Below, one piece after another: positions 28,756-38,488 of a stretch of DNA of 64,000 bases. Source of the DNA: an uncultured Coriobacteriaceae bacterium (lineage in GTDB: Bacteria; Actinomycetota; Coriobacteriia; Coriobacteriales; Atopobiaceae); assembly GCA_902788705.1 (NCBI GenBank), contig CADALE010000021.1, positions 1-64,000 of the forward strand. Direction: 5' to 3'. The notes under the pieces are model-generated. The model was not told where the DNA came from, did not search any database, and saw only the letters and a program-made list of their open reading frames with translations. Numbering within the stretch: the first letter of the stretch is position 1; each line of letters opens with the position of its first letter. A program made the position numbers and the translations under genes.

Positions 28756-30255
28756 TCAGGCAAGGTCAAACTTTTCGACGTCGATCACGGCATGCCCGTC
28801 CGAGAAGAACGAGATTCCGTCGGCAGAGCCGTCGGTAGGGATGCACATGGTCATCGTCTGCTCGCCCTGCCCAACGAATACCTCGACGCTGAAGCGGTCG
28901 ATGATGATGCGTAGGCGGAGCGTTCCGTCATAGTCGTGCACAACGCACTTGCGATGGTAGACAACGGCGCGGCGCAGGCCGGAGTGCTTGCGGTTGATCT
29001 TGAGCACGCGGTCGTACGGACGGAAGCGGATGGACGAGTGGAAGTGCTCGTCACCGGCAAACCAGAGCGCGAACTCGCGGTACGGGTCAGCCTCGTCGGC
29101 ACAGCGCACGGTGACGCTCAGGTCGACGCAGCGTCCCTTCACGCCGTCAAGCGAGAGCACCTCGTGATCAAGCTCAATGCCTTCGTAGGCCACGCGGTTG
29201 CTTCGTGCGGCATCCAGCTCGCGGACCGGCCACTGGCAGAGCCTCCCATTGCGGATGGAGAGCTCGCGCGGGAGCGTGATCTGGCCAAACCACGGCAGGT
29301 CGTTGCCCATCGAGATGGTGTCCCAATTCTGCATCCAGCCCACCATGACGCGCCTGCCGTCAGGCGTGAGCAGCGTCTGGGTGGCGTAGAAGTCGATGCC
29401 GTAGTCGACGCTTTGGTGATGCTCCTCGACAAGCGTGCCAGTCTCGGGATCGAGATGGCCAAGGATAGCCAAGGTGCCGTTGCCGCTGATGAACTCGTTG
29501 CTCTCGGCAAGCATGTCCTGCGGGCTTACCAGCAGCACCTGCTTCCCATCGAGCTCGAAGGTGTCGGGGCACTCCCACATGGTTCCGTAGCGACCGCCAT
29601 TGGTGGCCAGCACGCACTCGAACTCCCAGTGCAGGAGGTCGGCGCTGCGGTACTGCAGGATGCTGCCGTCGCCCTCGTAGGTGCGGGCACCCATCACCGC
29701 GTGGTAGACGCCGTCGTCCCCGCGCCAGATCTTGGGGTCGCGGAAGTGCTCGGGGTTGAAGCCCTCGGGCAGCATGTCGCTGCTGATGACGGGGTTGCCG
29801 TCGTACTTCACGTAGTCAAGGCCGTCGCCCACGGCAAGGCACTGCGTCTGCTGCAGGTTCACGCTGCCGTCAAGGTTCTTGCCAACCTCGCGCACGCCCG
29901 TGTACATGAGCAGGTGCCTGCCGTCGCCAAGGTCAAGCGCGCTTCCCGAGAAGCAGCCCTGGCCATCGTAGGGCTGGTCAGGCGCCATGGCGGCGGGAAG
30001 CATCTCCCAATGCACGAGGTCGTCGCTCACCGCATGGCCCCAGTGCATCGGGCCCCACTTGGAGTCATATGGATAGTACTGGTAGAACAGGTGGTAGTGA
30101 CCATCGAAGTACGAGAAGCCGTTGGGGTCGTTCATCCAGCCGATGCGGGCAGGCAGATGCAGCTGCGGGCGCTCGCTCGCAGGGATGTTGTCGCTGAACA
30201 GGGCCTCGTGGCGCCGTGCCGCATATAGGAGCTCGCTATCGGTGTAGGTGCCCAT
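28756..30255 (-). CDS. glycoside hydrolase family 32 (sucrose/fructan hydrolase)
   Basis: 499-residue enzyme with the three GH32 acid residues: D43 in WMNDPNGF, D173 in FRDPKIW and E228 in MWECPDTF. No signal peptide, so it acts inside the cell on imported substrate. Sucrose, sucrose-6-phosphate or short fructo-oligosaccharides are all possible; the ABC transporter context favours unphosphorylated sucrose or fructo-oligosaccharides. It follows the binding-protein gene with a strong hairpin between. Confidence 0.92.
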   Translation of the reverse strand: MGTYTDSELLYAARRHEALFSDNIPASERPQLHLPARIGWMNDPNGFSYFDGHYHLFYQYYPYDSKWGPMHWGHAVSDDLVHWEMLPAAMAPDQPYDGQGCFSGSALDLGDGRHLLMYTGVREVGKNLDGSVNLQQTQCLAVGDGLDYVKYDGNPVISSDMLPEGFNPEHFRDPKIWRGDDGVYHAVMGARTYEGDGSILQYRSADLLHWEFECVLATNGGRYGTMWECPDTFELDGKQVLLVSPQDMLAESNEFISGNGTLAILGHLDPETGTLVEEHHQSVDYGIDFYATQTLLTPDGRRVMVGWMQNWDTISMGNDLPWFGQITLPRELSIRNGRLCQWPVRELDAARSNRVAYEGIELDHEVLSLDGVKGRCVDLSVTVRCADEADPYREFALWFAGDEHFHSSIRFRPYDRVLKINRKHSGLRRAVVYHRKCVVHDYDGTLRLRIIIDRFSVEVFVGQGEQTMTMCIPTDGSADGISFFSDGHAVIDVEKFDLA

Positions 30256-30310
30256 GGTTGTCTTGCTTCCTCCAACGTAAGTGGTGCACGGGGTAGTGGC
30301 TAGAGGGGGA

Positions 30311-30347
30311 ATGCCCGCCCCCGGGGAGAGACGGCAGGGGCGGGCAT
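30311..30347 (-). terminator. perfect 11-bp hairpin after the binding-protein gene
   Basis: ATGCCCGCCCC (30311-30321) is the exact inverse of 30337-30347. Binding-protein genes are often followed by such a stem, which protects the upstream mRNA or reduces read-through so that the binding protein is made in excess. Confidence 0.7.
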
Positions 30348-30354
30348 GGTCCCT

Positions 30355-31937
30355 TTAGGCGAGGTAGGCGTCCAGGTACTTCTGGTGGATCTCGAGGAAC
30401 TGCTGGAGGCCGTAGGCATCAAGGTCAGACTGCAGCTGATCCCAGTCAGCGTCGGTGAAGCCGTTCATGATGCTGTTGGACTTGAAGGTGTTGATGCACT
30501 TCATGATGTCAGCCATGAGGTTGGAGACCGTGGTGGTGTCATCGGTGTTCATGAACACGTTGGGATAGCAGTACTTGAAGTTCATGTCGGGCGTGTAGAC
30601 GTCCTTGATCCAGTTAAGGCGATACTGGGCGTCGTCCGGGCAGGTCACGTACACGTCGTAGTAGCTGTCCAGGATGGCCAGCGGGCCATTGACGGACTCG
30701 GCCTCGCGGACCTCGACCGGCGAGGCGTCGCCGAGCCACTTGTGCTTGAGCATGGGCTCGCCCTGGGCGTTGGTGCTCATCTCGAAGATGTCGAAGTCGT
30801 CATCCTCGCCATAGGTGCCCCAGTTGTTCTGCGCGGACTGGATCGGGTCATACATCTTGTCGAGCCAGGTGGCGATCAGCGCCGGGTTCTTGGCGGCGGC
30901 GGTGATGACGCAGCGGCCGCGCTGGAAGCCGGAGGTGAAGGAGCCGGTCTGCGGGGTGATGTTGACCATGTCGGCCTTGAGGGCGGGCAGGGGTACCCAG
31001 CTCTTGCCGGCAATCAGGTCGTCCATGGTGACCTGGGCGATGTTGGCGACGTCCCAAGAGAACAGCACGCCATAGCGGCCGCTCTTGCCCTTGGCCACGT
31101 AGGTGCTCCACTCCTGCGTGAAGGCCTCGGGGTCGATGAGGCCCTCGGCATACAGGTTGTGCAGCCACTCGGTGCCCTTCTTGAAGCCCTCGGAGTTGGC
31201 GACGCAGACGACCTTGCCGTCGTCGGTCACGGCGATGTGCTTGCCGCGGTCAGGATCCGCCGTCGTTGAGGATGCAGGACATGGGGATGACGTCGCCGTC
31301 GATGCCGAACTGGCTCTTGAGCTTGGCGGCGTTGTCCTTGAAGGCCTTCAGGACGGCCTCGAACTCGTCAACGGTGGTGGGCATGGCAAGACCCAGGAAG
31401 TCCAGCCAGTCCTTGTTGATGAAGGACATGTTGCCGACGGTCTGGATGGCGGTCTTCTCATAGCCCAGCTGCTCAATCCAAGGAAGGGCCCAGATGTGGC
31501 CGTCCTCGTCGGTGCACATGCCGCGGTACTCAGGAGCCTGCTCGAAGACGTGCTGCAGGTTGGGCATGTAGGTGTCGATGAGGTCCTCGACGGGGATGAT
31601 GACGCCCTGCTTGGCGTACTTCAGAAGCTCGGTATCGCCGAAGCCAGCGTTGAAGACCATGTCGGGCAGGGTGTTGACGTTGGACATCTCGAGGGAGATC
31701 TTGTCGCCCCACTGGTCGCTCTGGATGGTCTTCCAGTCAACGTGGACGTTGGTCTCCTCCTCGAGGCGCTTGAAGATGGTGCGGTTGTTGGGCTCGGGCT
31801 CGGAGCCGACGGGATAGTTCGGAGGTGTCGACGCCACCATCAGCAGCACCGCTGCCACCGCCGCAAGCGGCGAGCATGGAGGCACTGGCGGCTGCAGAGA
31901 GCGCGAGGAACGAGCGACGGTTGAGGTTGGAGTTCAT
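30355..31937 (-). pseudogene. extracellular sugar-binding lipoprotein, two frameshifts
   Basis: Solute-binding protein of the ABC importer, now in three frames. The N-terminus from ATG 31937 has a twin-arginine-like RRSF and a lipobox LAAC, then reads to GGVDTSE. The frame shifts near 31815, continues with NYPVGSEPEPNNRTIF through PMSCILNDGGS, and meets a stop near 31250. It then continues in a third frame (DRGKHIAVTDDGKVVCV) to the stop at 30355. Each shift could be repaired by one or two bases, giving about 527 residues. Neither site is a homopolymer. As all other operon genes are intact, an error in the sequence is as likely as true decay. Confidence 0.88.
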
Positions 31938-31971
31938 GAGGTTTCCTCTCTTGTAATGAATGGTTGTGCTT

Positions 31972-32883
31972 TTAGCCCTTGACGGCACCGGCCATGATGC
32001 CGCTGTCGAAGTAGCGCTGGAAGAACGGGTACATGGCGAGCAGCGGGAGGCTCGAGATGATAATGGTAGCGTACTTGAGGAGCTCGGCGAGCTGCGCGCG
32101 CTGAGCCGTGCTCTGGGTGTCGGCCACCATGCCGGGCTCCGGCTGGCTCTGAATCAGGATGGAGCGCAGCACCAGCTGCAGCGGCTGCTTGGACGCGCTG
32201 TTGAGGTAGATCATCGCGTCGAAGTAGCTGTTCCACATGCCGACGAAGTTCCACATCGCGATGGTCGCGATGATGGGGGTGCACACCGGCAGCAGCACGC
32301 GGAAGAAGTAGACCATCTCGTTGGCGCCGTCAATCTCGGCAGCCTCCTGGAGGTCCTTCGGGATGCCCTGATAGTAGGTGCGGGCAATGATCATGTTGTA
32401 CACGCCGAAGCAGCCGGGCAGCAGGATGGCCCACATGGTGTCCAGCATGTGCAGGCGGCTGATGAGCAAGTAGGTGGGGATCAGGCCGCCGCCGAAGAAC
32501 ATGGTGATCATGAAGATCAGGTTGAAGAAGCCCTTGCCCTTGAAGTCGTCACGCGACATGGGGTAGGCGGCCAGCAGCGTGACCACGACCGACAGGATCG
32601 TGAACAGCACCGAGTAGATGAGGGCGTTGCGGAAGCCCACCCAGATCTGGCCGTTGGAGAGGACGCGCTTGTAGGCAGTGAGCGTCCACTTGCTGAAGTC
32701 GAACGTGAGGCCCTGGTTCTGCAGGGTAACCGGGTCCACGAAGGACGCGAGCACGATGTAGATCATCGGCAGGATGATGGCGAGGCAGAACACGCCGAGG
32801 ATGATGTAGCCAATGGAGGTCATCACCTTGTCCTCGACCGGGAGGCGCTGGAAATCGCTCTTCTTCTTTTTGGTTTCAGCCAT
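31972..32883 (-). CDS. carbohydrate ABC transporter permease (LplC/YtcP-like)
   Basis: 303-residue membrane permease of the MalG class with six helices. The EAA loop that contacts the ATPase is EAAEIDGANEMVYFFRVLLP near residue 195. The basic N-terminus (AETKKKKSDFQRL) is typical for this class. GGAGGACACC precedes the ATG at 32883. Pairs with the permease encoded just upstream. The LplB/LplC class usually imports oligosaccharides, here probably sucrose or fructo-oligosaccharides by context. Confidence 0.92.
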   Translation of the reverse strand: MAETKKKKSDFQRLPVEDKVMTSIGYIILGVFCLAIILPMIYIVLASFVDPVTLQNQGLTFDFSKWTLTAYKRVLSNGQIWVGFRNALIYSVLFTILSVVVTLLAAYPMSRDDFKGKGFFNLIFMITMFFGGGLIPTYLLISRLHMLDTMWAILLPGCFGVYNMIIARTYYQGIPKDLQEAAEIDGANEMVYFFRVLLPVCTPIIATIAMWNFVGMWNSYFDAMIYLNSASKQPLQLVLRSILIQSQPEPGMVADTQSTAQRAQLAELLKYATIIISSLPLLAMYPFFQRYFDSGIMAGAVKG

Positions 32884-32896
32884 GGTGTCCTCCCTC

Positions 32897-33844
32897 CTAG
32901 TACATGCCCTTGCCATCGTTCATCTTCTTGACGACCTCGTTCATGGCAATCAGGAGGATGACGTTGATGACAGTGTTGAACAGGCCGACGGCCGTAGAGA
33001 AGCCGTAGTTGCCGTCGAGAAGACCGACCTTATACACGTAGGTCGCGATGATCTCGGAGCTGGCGAGGTTGAGGTCGGTCTGGAGGGCGTAGGCCTTCTC
33101 GAAGCCGACGCTCATGATGTTGCCGACGCTCATGATGAACTGGATGAGCACGGTGTCACGGATGGCAGGCCACTCGACGGCCTTGATCTGCTGCAGGATG
33201 TTGGCACCATCGATGACCGCGGCCTCCTTGAGGTCCTGCGACGCGTTGGAGAGCGCGGCGGTGTAGATGATGGAGCCCCAGCCAGCGCCCTGCCAGATGC
33301 CCGACGCGATGTAGATGGTGCGGAACGCAGCGGGCATGGTCATGAAGTTCCAGCTGGTACCGAGCAGCATGTTGATGAGGCCCGTGGGCGACAGAAGGAT
33401 GCGCACGATACCGCAGAGCACGATGACCGAGATGAAGTTGGGCAGATAGAGGACAAGCTGGATCTTCTGCTTCAGGCTGGTGCTAAGCACGCGGTTAAGC
33501 AGGAACGCCAGGATGATCGGCGCGGGGAAGCCCCAGAGCAGTCCGTAGACGCTCAGCTTGAGCGTGTTGGTCAGATAGCGCATGAAGTCAGGCGAGGACA
33601 AGAAGCGCTGGAAGTGCGCGAAACCAACCCACTCGCTGCCGAAGACGCCGCGGAACGGGTTGTACTCCTCGAACGCGATGAGCACGCCGCCCATGGGAAT
33701 GTAGCGGAAGATGATGGTCAGCACGAAGGCCGGCATCATGAACAGCACATAGAGCTGCCAGTGCTGTCTCACGTACAGCAAGGTGCTTTGTAACGTTCCC
33801 CCTCCTCTCTTAACAGCGGCGCCGCCGGACGTTGCATCGCTCAT
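32897..33844 (-). CDS. carbohydrate ABC transporter permease (LplB/YteP-like)
   Basis: 315-residue MalF-class permease and first gene of the operon. Helices are clear (LYVLFMMPAFVLTIIF onwards), and the EAA loop is EAAVIDGANILQQIKAVEWP near residue 215. Ends 13 bp before the second permease gene. A promoter with a consensus -35 lies about 80 bp upstream. The operon order is permease, permease, binding protein, GH32, MsmK, sucrose phosphorylase. Confidence 0.92.
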   Translation of the reverse strand: MSDATSGGAAVKRGGGTLQSTLLYVRQHWQLYVLFMMPAFVLTIIFRYIPMGGVLIAFEEYNPFRGVFGSEWVGFAHFQRFLSSPDFMRYLTNTLKLSVYGLLWGFPAPIILAFLLNRVLSTSLKQKIQLVLYLPNFISVIVLCGIVRILLSPTGLINMLLGTSWNFMTMPAAFRTIYIASGIWQGAGWGSIIYTAALSNASQDLKEAAVIDGANILQQIKAVEWPAIRDTVLIQFIMSVGNIMSVGFEKAYALQTDLNLASSEIIATYVYKVGLLDGNYGFSTAVGLFNTVINVILLIAMNEVVKKMNDGKGMY

Positions 33845-34217
33845 AGTGGTCTCCTCTCCCTAGGACGAAACTCCAGAGACTGTGCAAATGCCCACTTTTT
33901 TGCCTATCTCTGCACTTTTTGTAACGTACTATGCATACCAACAATTGTCAATATGAATTCGATACCACGTTGGTCAGACGTCTAATATCGTCGGTCTATC
34001 GCATCGTTATTGAGGCTCACTATATTTTGATGGGCGTGCACCCTGATCGGGCCGGGCAGTCGCCCTGTGGTAGGTCTTTATGTTCTGTAGTTTTGAAAAC
34101 GAGATGTGCTCATCTTGTATATAACGTATGTCCACCGACGTTTTACGCACATGCAATTGACGTTCTGCGAAACTGGTAGGTACGTCAGCGTTGTCTACAG
34201 ACGAAAGGCGGTCAATC
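33845..34217. other. AT-rich divergent intergenic region
   Basis: 373 bp between the sugar ABC operon (minus) and the acid-thiol ligase gene (plus). It holds the ABC operon promoter (separate entry). For the plus strand a possible TTGAAA...TATATA pair lies near 34095-34125 with a rather long spacer, next to an AAGATGAGCACATCT palindrome. No ORF with a ribosome site was found. Confidence 0.5.
33893..33951 (-). promoter_or_regulatory. promoter and direct repeats of the sugar ABC operon
   Basis: -35 TTGACA (33946-33951), 17-bp spacer, -10 TACGTT (33923-33928). Downstream, CAAAAAGTG occurs twice on the minus strand (33913-33921 and 33893-33902) 20 bp apart, i.e. on the same face of the helix, a likely regulator site. 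Confidence 0.55.
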
Positions 34218-35741
34218 ATGGCCAAGAGCGAGCTTGTCCATTACAAGGGTTTCGAAGACTTCATCTACGGCATGGCCGAGGAGCGGCCGCACGCCATCAT
34301 GCTGCTGTGCGAGCGCGATGGCAAGCTGTGCCGCATCACGTGGCGCGACTTTGCCGACGACGTCACAGCCCGCGTCGAGGAGCTGCGCGCCACGGGCAAG
34401 ACCTGCGTCGCCATCATGTGCGACGGCAGCTACGAGTGCGTGCGCGAGATCTTTGCCGCCAACATCGCCGGGATGCAGGTGGCCATGCTTGACGTGGGCG
34501 TGCCCGACGCCATGCTGGGCATGCTGCTTCCCTACGTTGACGCCGACATGCTGTGGTGCTCCAACGCCAAGCGTGCCGCCGCCCTCGAGAACGCCCTGGT
34601 GGGCACCGCCGTCGAGGGCGCCGGTCAGGTGCTCTTCTTCACGAGCGGCACCACCTCGCGCCAGAAGGCCGTCACCCTCACCGACTCGTCGCTTATGTCG
34701 GCGGCCTTCTATGGCAGCAGCACGCTTCCGGTGGAGTCGGGCGACGTGCTTCTGTGCGTGCTGCCCCTGGGTCACGTGTTCGGCTTCGTGTGCGGCCTTT
34801 TGTGGCCGCTCCTGTCCGGCGCCACGGTGGCGTTGGGCCGTGGCGGGCGCCACGTGTTCGACGACTGGACCTACTTCCGCCCGACGGTCACCTCGGTCGT
34901 CCCCATCCTGCTGGAGCACCTGCTGCGCCGCGACCTCATCAACCCCGAGCTCAACACCATCCTGGTTGGCGCGGGCGACTGCTCGCCCGAGCGCCTGGCC
35001 GAGGCCAAGGAGCGCGGCATCCGCGTCTCGTTTGGCTACGGCCTCACCGAGACCAGCTCGGGCGTGGCCATCAGCATGGGCGACGACCCGTTTGCCATGA
35101 CGGTGTGCGAGGGCTGCACCATCACCCTTGCCGACGACGGCGAGGTGCTCATCCAGTCGCCAGGCAGCATGATGAAGGGCTACTACAAGCTTCCGGCCGA
35201 CACCGACGAGGTGCTGGTTGACGGCGTGCTGCACACCGGTGACCTTGGCAGCTTCGACGAGAACGGCTGCCTGCACATTCAGGGCCGCAAGAAGGAGGTG
35301 CTGGTCATGCCTGGCGGCACCAAGATCTTCCTGCCCGAGTACGAGCGCGAGATCGCCGAGGAGCTGGGCACCAGCGAGGTGGCCGTGGTGCTGCGCAAGG
35401 GCATGCCGGTACTGGTTCTGGACGACCTCAAGAACGACGCCCGCGAGGCCGTGCTCTCGCGCGTGAAGGGCGCCATGAAGGGCTGGGACCGCAGCCAGCA
35501 GCTGGCCGACGTTGTAGAGCTGGGGCGCGAGCTTCCGCGCACGGCATCCGGCAAGATCCAGCACTGGATGATCCAGGCCGAGCTTGACCAGCGCTGGGCT
35601 GCGCTGCGCGACCGCGCCCGCAAGGCGGCGGGCCTCGACGACGCGGAGGCCGAGGAGGCTGCAGAGGAGGCGCCCGCTAAGGAGGCTGCCGAGACCGTGG
35701 CTGCCGAGGCGCCGGTCGAGGAGGCTCCCACCGAGGAGTAG
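34218..35741 (+). CDS. AMP-binding acid-thiol ligase (acyl-CoA synthetase family)
   Basis: 507-residue adenylate-forming enzyme that activates a carboxylic acid as acyl-AMP and transfers it to a thiol (CoA or a carrier). The phosphate loop FTSGTTSRQK (141-150), A5 motif GYGLTETSSG (271-280), A7 motif HTGDLG, A8 GRKKE and the A10 catalytic lysine in RTASGKIQ (about 440-446) are intact. The last 35 residues are an Ala/Glu-rich tail unlike the family. Proteins of this type in Coriobacteriia may load fatty acids; the substrate is unknown. ATG at 34218 follows GAAAGGCGG; a TTG nine codons earlier is a weaker option. Confidence 0.85.
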   Translation: MAKSELVHYKGFEDFIYGMAEERPHAIMLLCERDGKLCRITWRDFADDVTARVEELRATGKTCVAIMCDGSYECVREIFAANIAGMQVAMLDVGVPDAMLGMLLPYVDADMLWCSNAKRAAALENALVGTAVEGAGQVLFFTSGTTSRQKAVTLTDSSLMSAAFYGSSTLPVESGDVLLCVLPLGHVFGFVCGLLWPLLSGATVALGRGGRHVFDDWTYFRPTVTSVVPILLEHLLRRDLINPELNTILVGAGDCSPERLAEAKERGIRVSFGYGLTETSSGVAISMGDDPFAMTVCEGCTITLADDGEVLIQSPGSMMKGYYKLPADTDEVLVDGVLHTGDLGSFDENGCLHIQGRKKEVLVMPGGTKIFLPEYEREIAEELGTSEVAVVLRKGMPVLVLDDLKNDAREAVLSRVKGAMKGWDRSQQLADVVELGRELPRTASGKIQHWMIQAELDQRWAALRDRARKAAGLDDAEAEEAAEEAPAKEAAETVAAEAPVEEAPTEE

Positions 35742-35778
35742 CGCCTAGGCACCCAAGGCCTAACGGTTACGCTTGACA

Positions 35779-35815
35779 GCGCGCCGAGGAGCAGATGCCC
35801 CTCGGCGCGCCCTTG
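35779..35815 (+). terminator. rho-independent terminator
   Basis: GCGCGCCGAGG (35779-35789) pairs perfectly with 35800-35810, followed by CTTGTTTG. Ends the acid-thiol ligase transcript. Confidence 0.75.
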
Positions 35816-35932
35816 TTTGAGCCGCAAAGGTGCCGCTAGGACTACCTCTCACGCGATGCGGGACCGCACCCTCGCCTCGTCCCCGCCCACTTGTTCTATC
35901 CTGTCATAGAGCCCACGACGGAGGAGATTGCC

Positions 35933-38296
35933 ATGCCAGGACCAGGCGGTGGAGGCGGCTACGCCGCACGCAGCTTTCTGACCGACGAGGAGAAGGCCAA
36001 CGCCCCGAAGGTGACGACTCAGCTGCTTGCGCGCATCCTCGGCTACCTGAAGCCGTACTGGCTGCAGTTCCTGCTGGTGTTCGCGGCCATCCTCGTGTCG
36101 TCGGTGGTGGGCCTGCTGCCCTCCCTCATCACGGGACGCATCGTTGACACGGCGCTCGTGGGCAACGACCTTGGCCTGCTGGTGCGCCTGCTCTTCGCGG
36201 CGCTCGGCGCCATGCTTGCCAGCCAGCTCATCGGCGTGCTCGAGAACTATGTCAACTCGTGGATCAGCCAGCGCATCATCTTTGACATGAAGAACGAGAT
36301 GTACCGCCACCTGCAGCGCATGCCGCATTCGTTCTTTACCACCGAGAAGCAGGGCGACATCGTCACGCGCATGAACACCGACATCTCGGGTGTCAGCTCG
36401 GTCATCTCGGGCACCCTCACCCAAATCGTGAGCAACGTGGCTACGGTGGCAACCACGCTGGTGGCACTCTTCTCCATGAGCCCCAAGCTGGCGCTGGTGG
36501 GCCTGGCGGTGCTGCCGCTGCTCATCCTGCCCACCCGAAGCGCCGGGCGCGTGCGGCTCAAGCTGGTGCAGGAGAGCCAGGCCAAGAGCGACGAGATGAA
36601 CCAGCTGATCAACGAGACGCTCTCGGTGTCGGGATCGCTGCTCATGAAGATGTTCACGCGCGAGGAGGCCGAGTACCAGCGCTTCGTGGGCGTAAACGAG
36701 GAGGTTACGGCCCTCTCGCTTAAGGAGCAGCGCTCCGGCAGCTGGTTCCGCGTGGTGATGGGCATGTTCACGCAGCTTGGGCCCCTGCTCATCTACTTCG
36801 CGGGCGGGCTGCTTATCATCCGCAAGCTTGACCCCATGCTTACCGTGGGCACCGTCACCGCCACGGTCACGCTGGTCAACCGCCTGTATCGTCCGGTTGA
36901 GAGCCTGCTTAACCTGCAGGTAAGCTTCACGCGGTCTCTGGCCATGTTCTCGCGCATCTTTGACTATCTTGACCGCAAGATCACCATCGCCTCACCCGAG
37001 CACGGGCAAAGGCCCGACTGCGAGATGGCCACCATTCGCTACGAGCACGTGGCCTTTGGGTATGATCCCGGCTCGCCGGTGCTTACCGACGTGAACCTGA
37101 CGGTGCCCGGTGGGCAGATGTATGCCATCGTGGGGCCTTCCGGCTCGGGCAAGTCGACGGTCGTGAACCTCATACCGCGCCTCTACGACGTGGACGCGGG
37201 CTCAGTGAGCGTAGCCGGCGTGGACGTGCGCGACTTTGACCTCACCTACCTGCGCGAATGCATTGGCGTGGTGACGCAGGAGGCCTACCTGTTCAACGGC
37301 ACCATCCTTGACAACCTGCGCTACGCCAGGCCTGACGCCACGCAGGACGAGATTGAGGAGGCCTGCCGCGTGGCAAACATCCACGAGTTCATAGCCTCCC
37401 AGCCCGACGGGTACCTCACGCAGGTGGGCAACCGCGGCCTCAAGCTGTCGGGCGGCGAGAAGCAGCGCCTGTCGCTTGCCCGTGTGGTGCTGAAGGACCC
37501 GAAGGTGCTCATCCTAGACGAGGCCACCAGCGCTCTTGACTCCATCTCCGAGCAGGCCATCCAGGAGGCACTCGAGCAGCTGATGGTGGGTCGTACCAGC
37601 ATCGTGATCGCGCACCGTCTGTCCACCATCCTCAAGGCCGACCGTATATGCGTGGTGAAGGACGGCGTCATTGCCGAGCAGGGCACCCACGAGGAGTTGC
37701 TGGCGGCAAACGGCGTGTACCGCGAGCTGTACGAGACGCAGTTCAGGCAGGTCATCGAGCACGAGCGGGGCGAGGCCGAGGCGAACGACTCGCTGGACAT
37801 CGCCGCCCTCTCCACCGAGCTCGAGGCGCGCGAGCTGGACGGCTCAAACTTTGGCGACGTGCTCATGCTGATGCGATCCAACCGCCAGCACTACCGCCAG
37901 CTGGGTGAGCGCCCCAACAAGGCGCAGCTCACATCCATGATCTCCGGCCTTCCGGAAGGGGCGACCGGAGCGAAGGCGCAGCTTGTCGGCTTCTACGACA
38001 AGGAGGAAGGACTCACGGCCGTGATGGACCTCGTGACGCGCTATCCCTCCGACGACGCCGCACTCATACGCTGGTTCATGGTGGCGGCAGACAAGCAGCG
38101 GCAGGGCGTGGGGTCGACGCTGTTCGCCGACGTGCGCGCCGCGCTCTCGGCTCAGGGATACCACCATCTTGAGCTGCGCATTCCTGAGGCGGCCGAGGAC
38201 GCGCGGGGCTTCTGGGACGCCCAGGGGTTCTCCCCCACCGGCCAGCGCGACGACAGCGGGCGCTATCCGGTCATCACCCTGGCACGCGACATCTAG
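35933..38296 (+). CDS. ABC exporter (type IV) fused to a C-terminal GNAT acetyltransferase domain
   Basis: 787-residue protein. Residues 30-330 are a six-helix exporter domain; residues 365-605 an ATPase with Walker A GPSGSGKS (401-408), signature LSGGEK (505-510), Walker B VLILDE (525-530) and switch H561. After a linker (610-680), residues about 683-787 look like a GNAT N-acetyltransferase: the acetyl-CoA pyrophosphate motif is RQGVGSTLF (723-731) and the end GFWDAQGFSPTGQRDD is a typical GNAT beta-bulge region. As a half-transporter it should form a homodimer. Lipid A/MsbA-like or drug export is possible. The fusion suggests that the cargo, or the transporter itself, is acetylated in the cytosol. 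GGAGGAG precedes the ATG. Confidence 0.88.
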   Translation: MPGPGGGGGYAARSFLTDEEKANAPKVTTQLLARILGYLKPYWLQFLLVFAAILVSSVVGLLPSLITGRIVDTALVGNDLGLLVRLLFAALGAMLASQLIGVLENYVNSWISQRIIFDMKNEMYRHLQRMPHSFFTTEKQGDIVTRMNTDISGVSSVISGTLTQIVSNVATVATTLVALFSMSPKLALVGLAVLPLLILPTRSAGRVRLKLVQESQAKSDEMNQLINETLSVSGSLLMKMFTREEAEYQRFVGVNEEVTALSLKEQRSGSWFRVVMGMFTQLGPLLIYFAGGLLIIRKLDPMLTVGTVTATVTLVNRLYRPVESLLNLQVSFTRSLAMFSRIFDYLDRKITIASPEHGQRPDCEMATIRYEHVAFGYDPGSPVLTDVNLTVPGGQMYAIVGPSGSGKSTVVNLIPRLYDVDAGSVSVAGVDVRDFDLTYLRECIGVVTQEAYLFNGTILDNLRYARPDATQDEIEEACRVANIHEFIASQPDGYLTQVGNRGLKLSGGEKQRLSLARVVLKDPKVLILDEATSALDSISEQAIQEALEQLMVGRTSIVIAHRLSTILKADRICVVKDGVIAEQGTHEELLAANGVYRELYETQFRQVIEHERGEAEANDSLDIAALSTELEARELDGSNFGDVLMLMRSNRQHYRQLGERPNKAQLTSMISGLPEGATGAKAQLVGFYDKEEGLTAVMDLVTRYPSDDAALIRWFMVAADKQRQGVGSTLFADVRAALSAQGYHHLELRIPEAAEDARGFWDAQGFSPTGQRDDSGRYPVITLARDI

Positions 38297-38407
38297 TGCA
38301 TCGGTTGGACGACCAACTCCTACGTGATTCCCAACAGCTAGCGGCCGGCTTGCGCCCGTGGTTGTCACCAAACGCGGAGGAGTAGGCGCTGATGCCGCAA
38401 AAGCGAA

Positions 38408-38439
38408 GGGCCCGAACGCTCGTCTAAGCGTCCGGGCCC
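38408..38439. terminator. bidirectional hairpin terminator
   Basis: GGGCCCGaACGCT (38408-38420) pairs with AGCGTcCGGGCCC (38427-38439), one mismatch, between the convergent ABC exporter and fructose PTS genes. Confidence 0.75.
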
Positions 38440-38488
38440 CTCAGCAGGGAAGGAGGAGAGGAGCGGGAAGGGGCTCCTCAGGAAAGGT

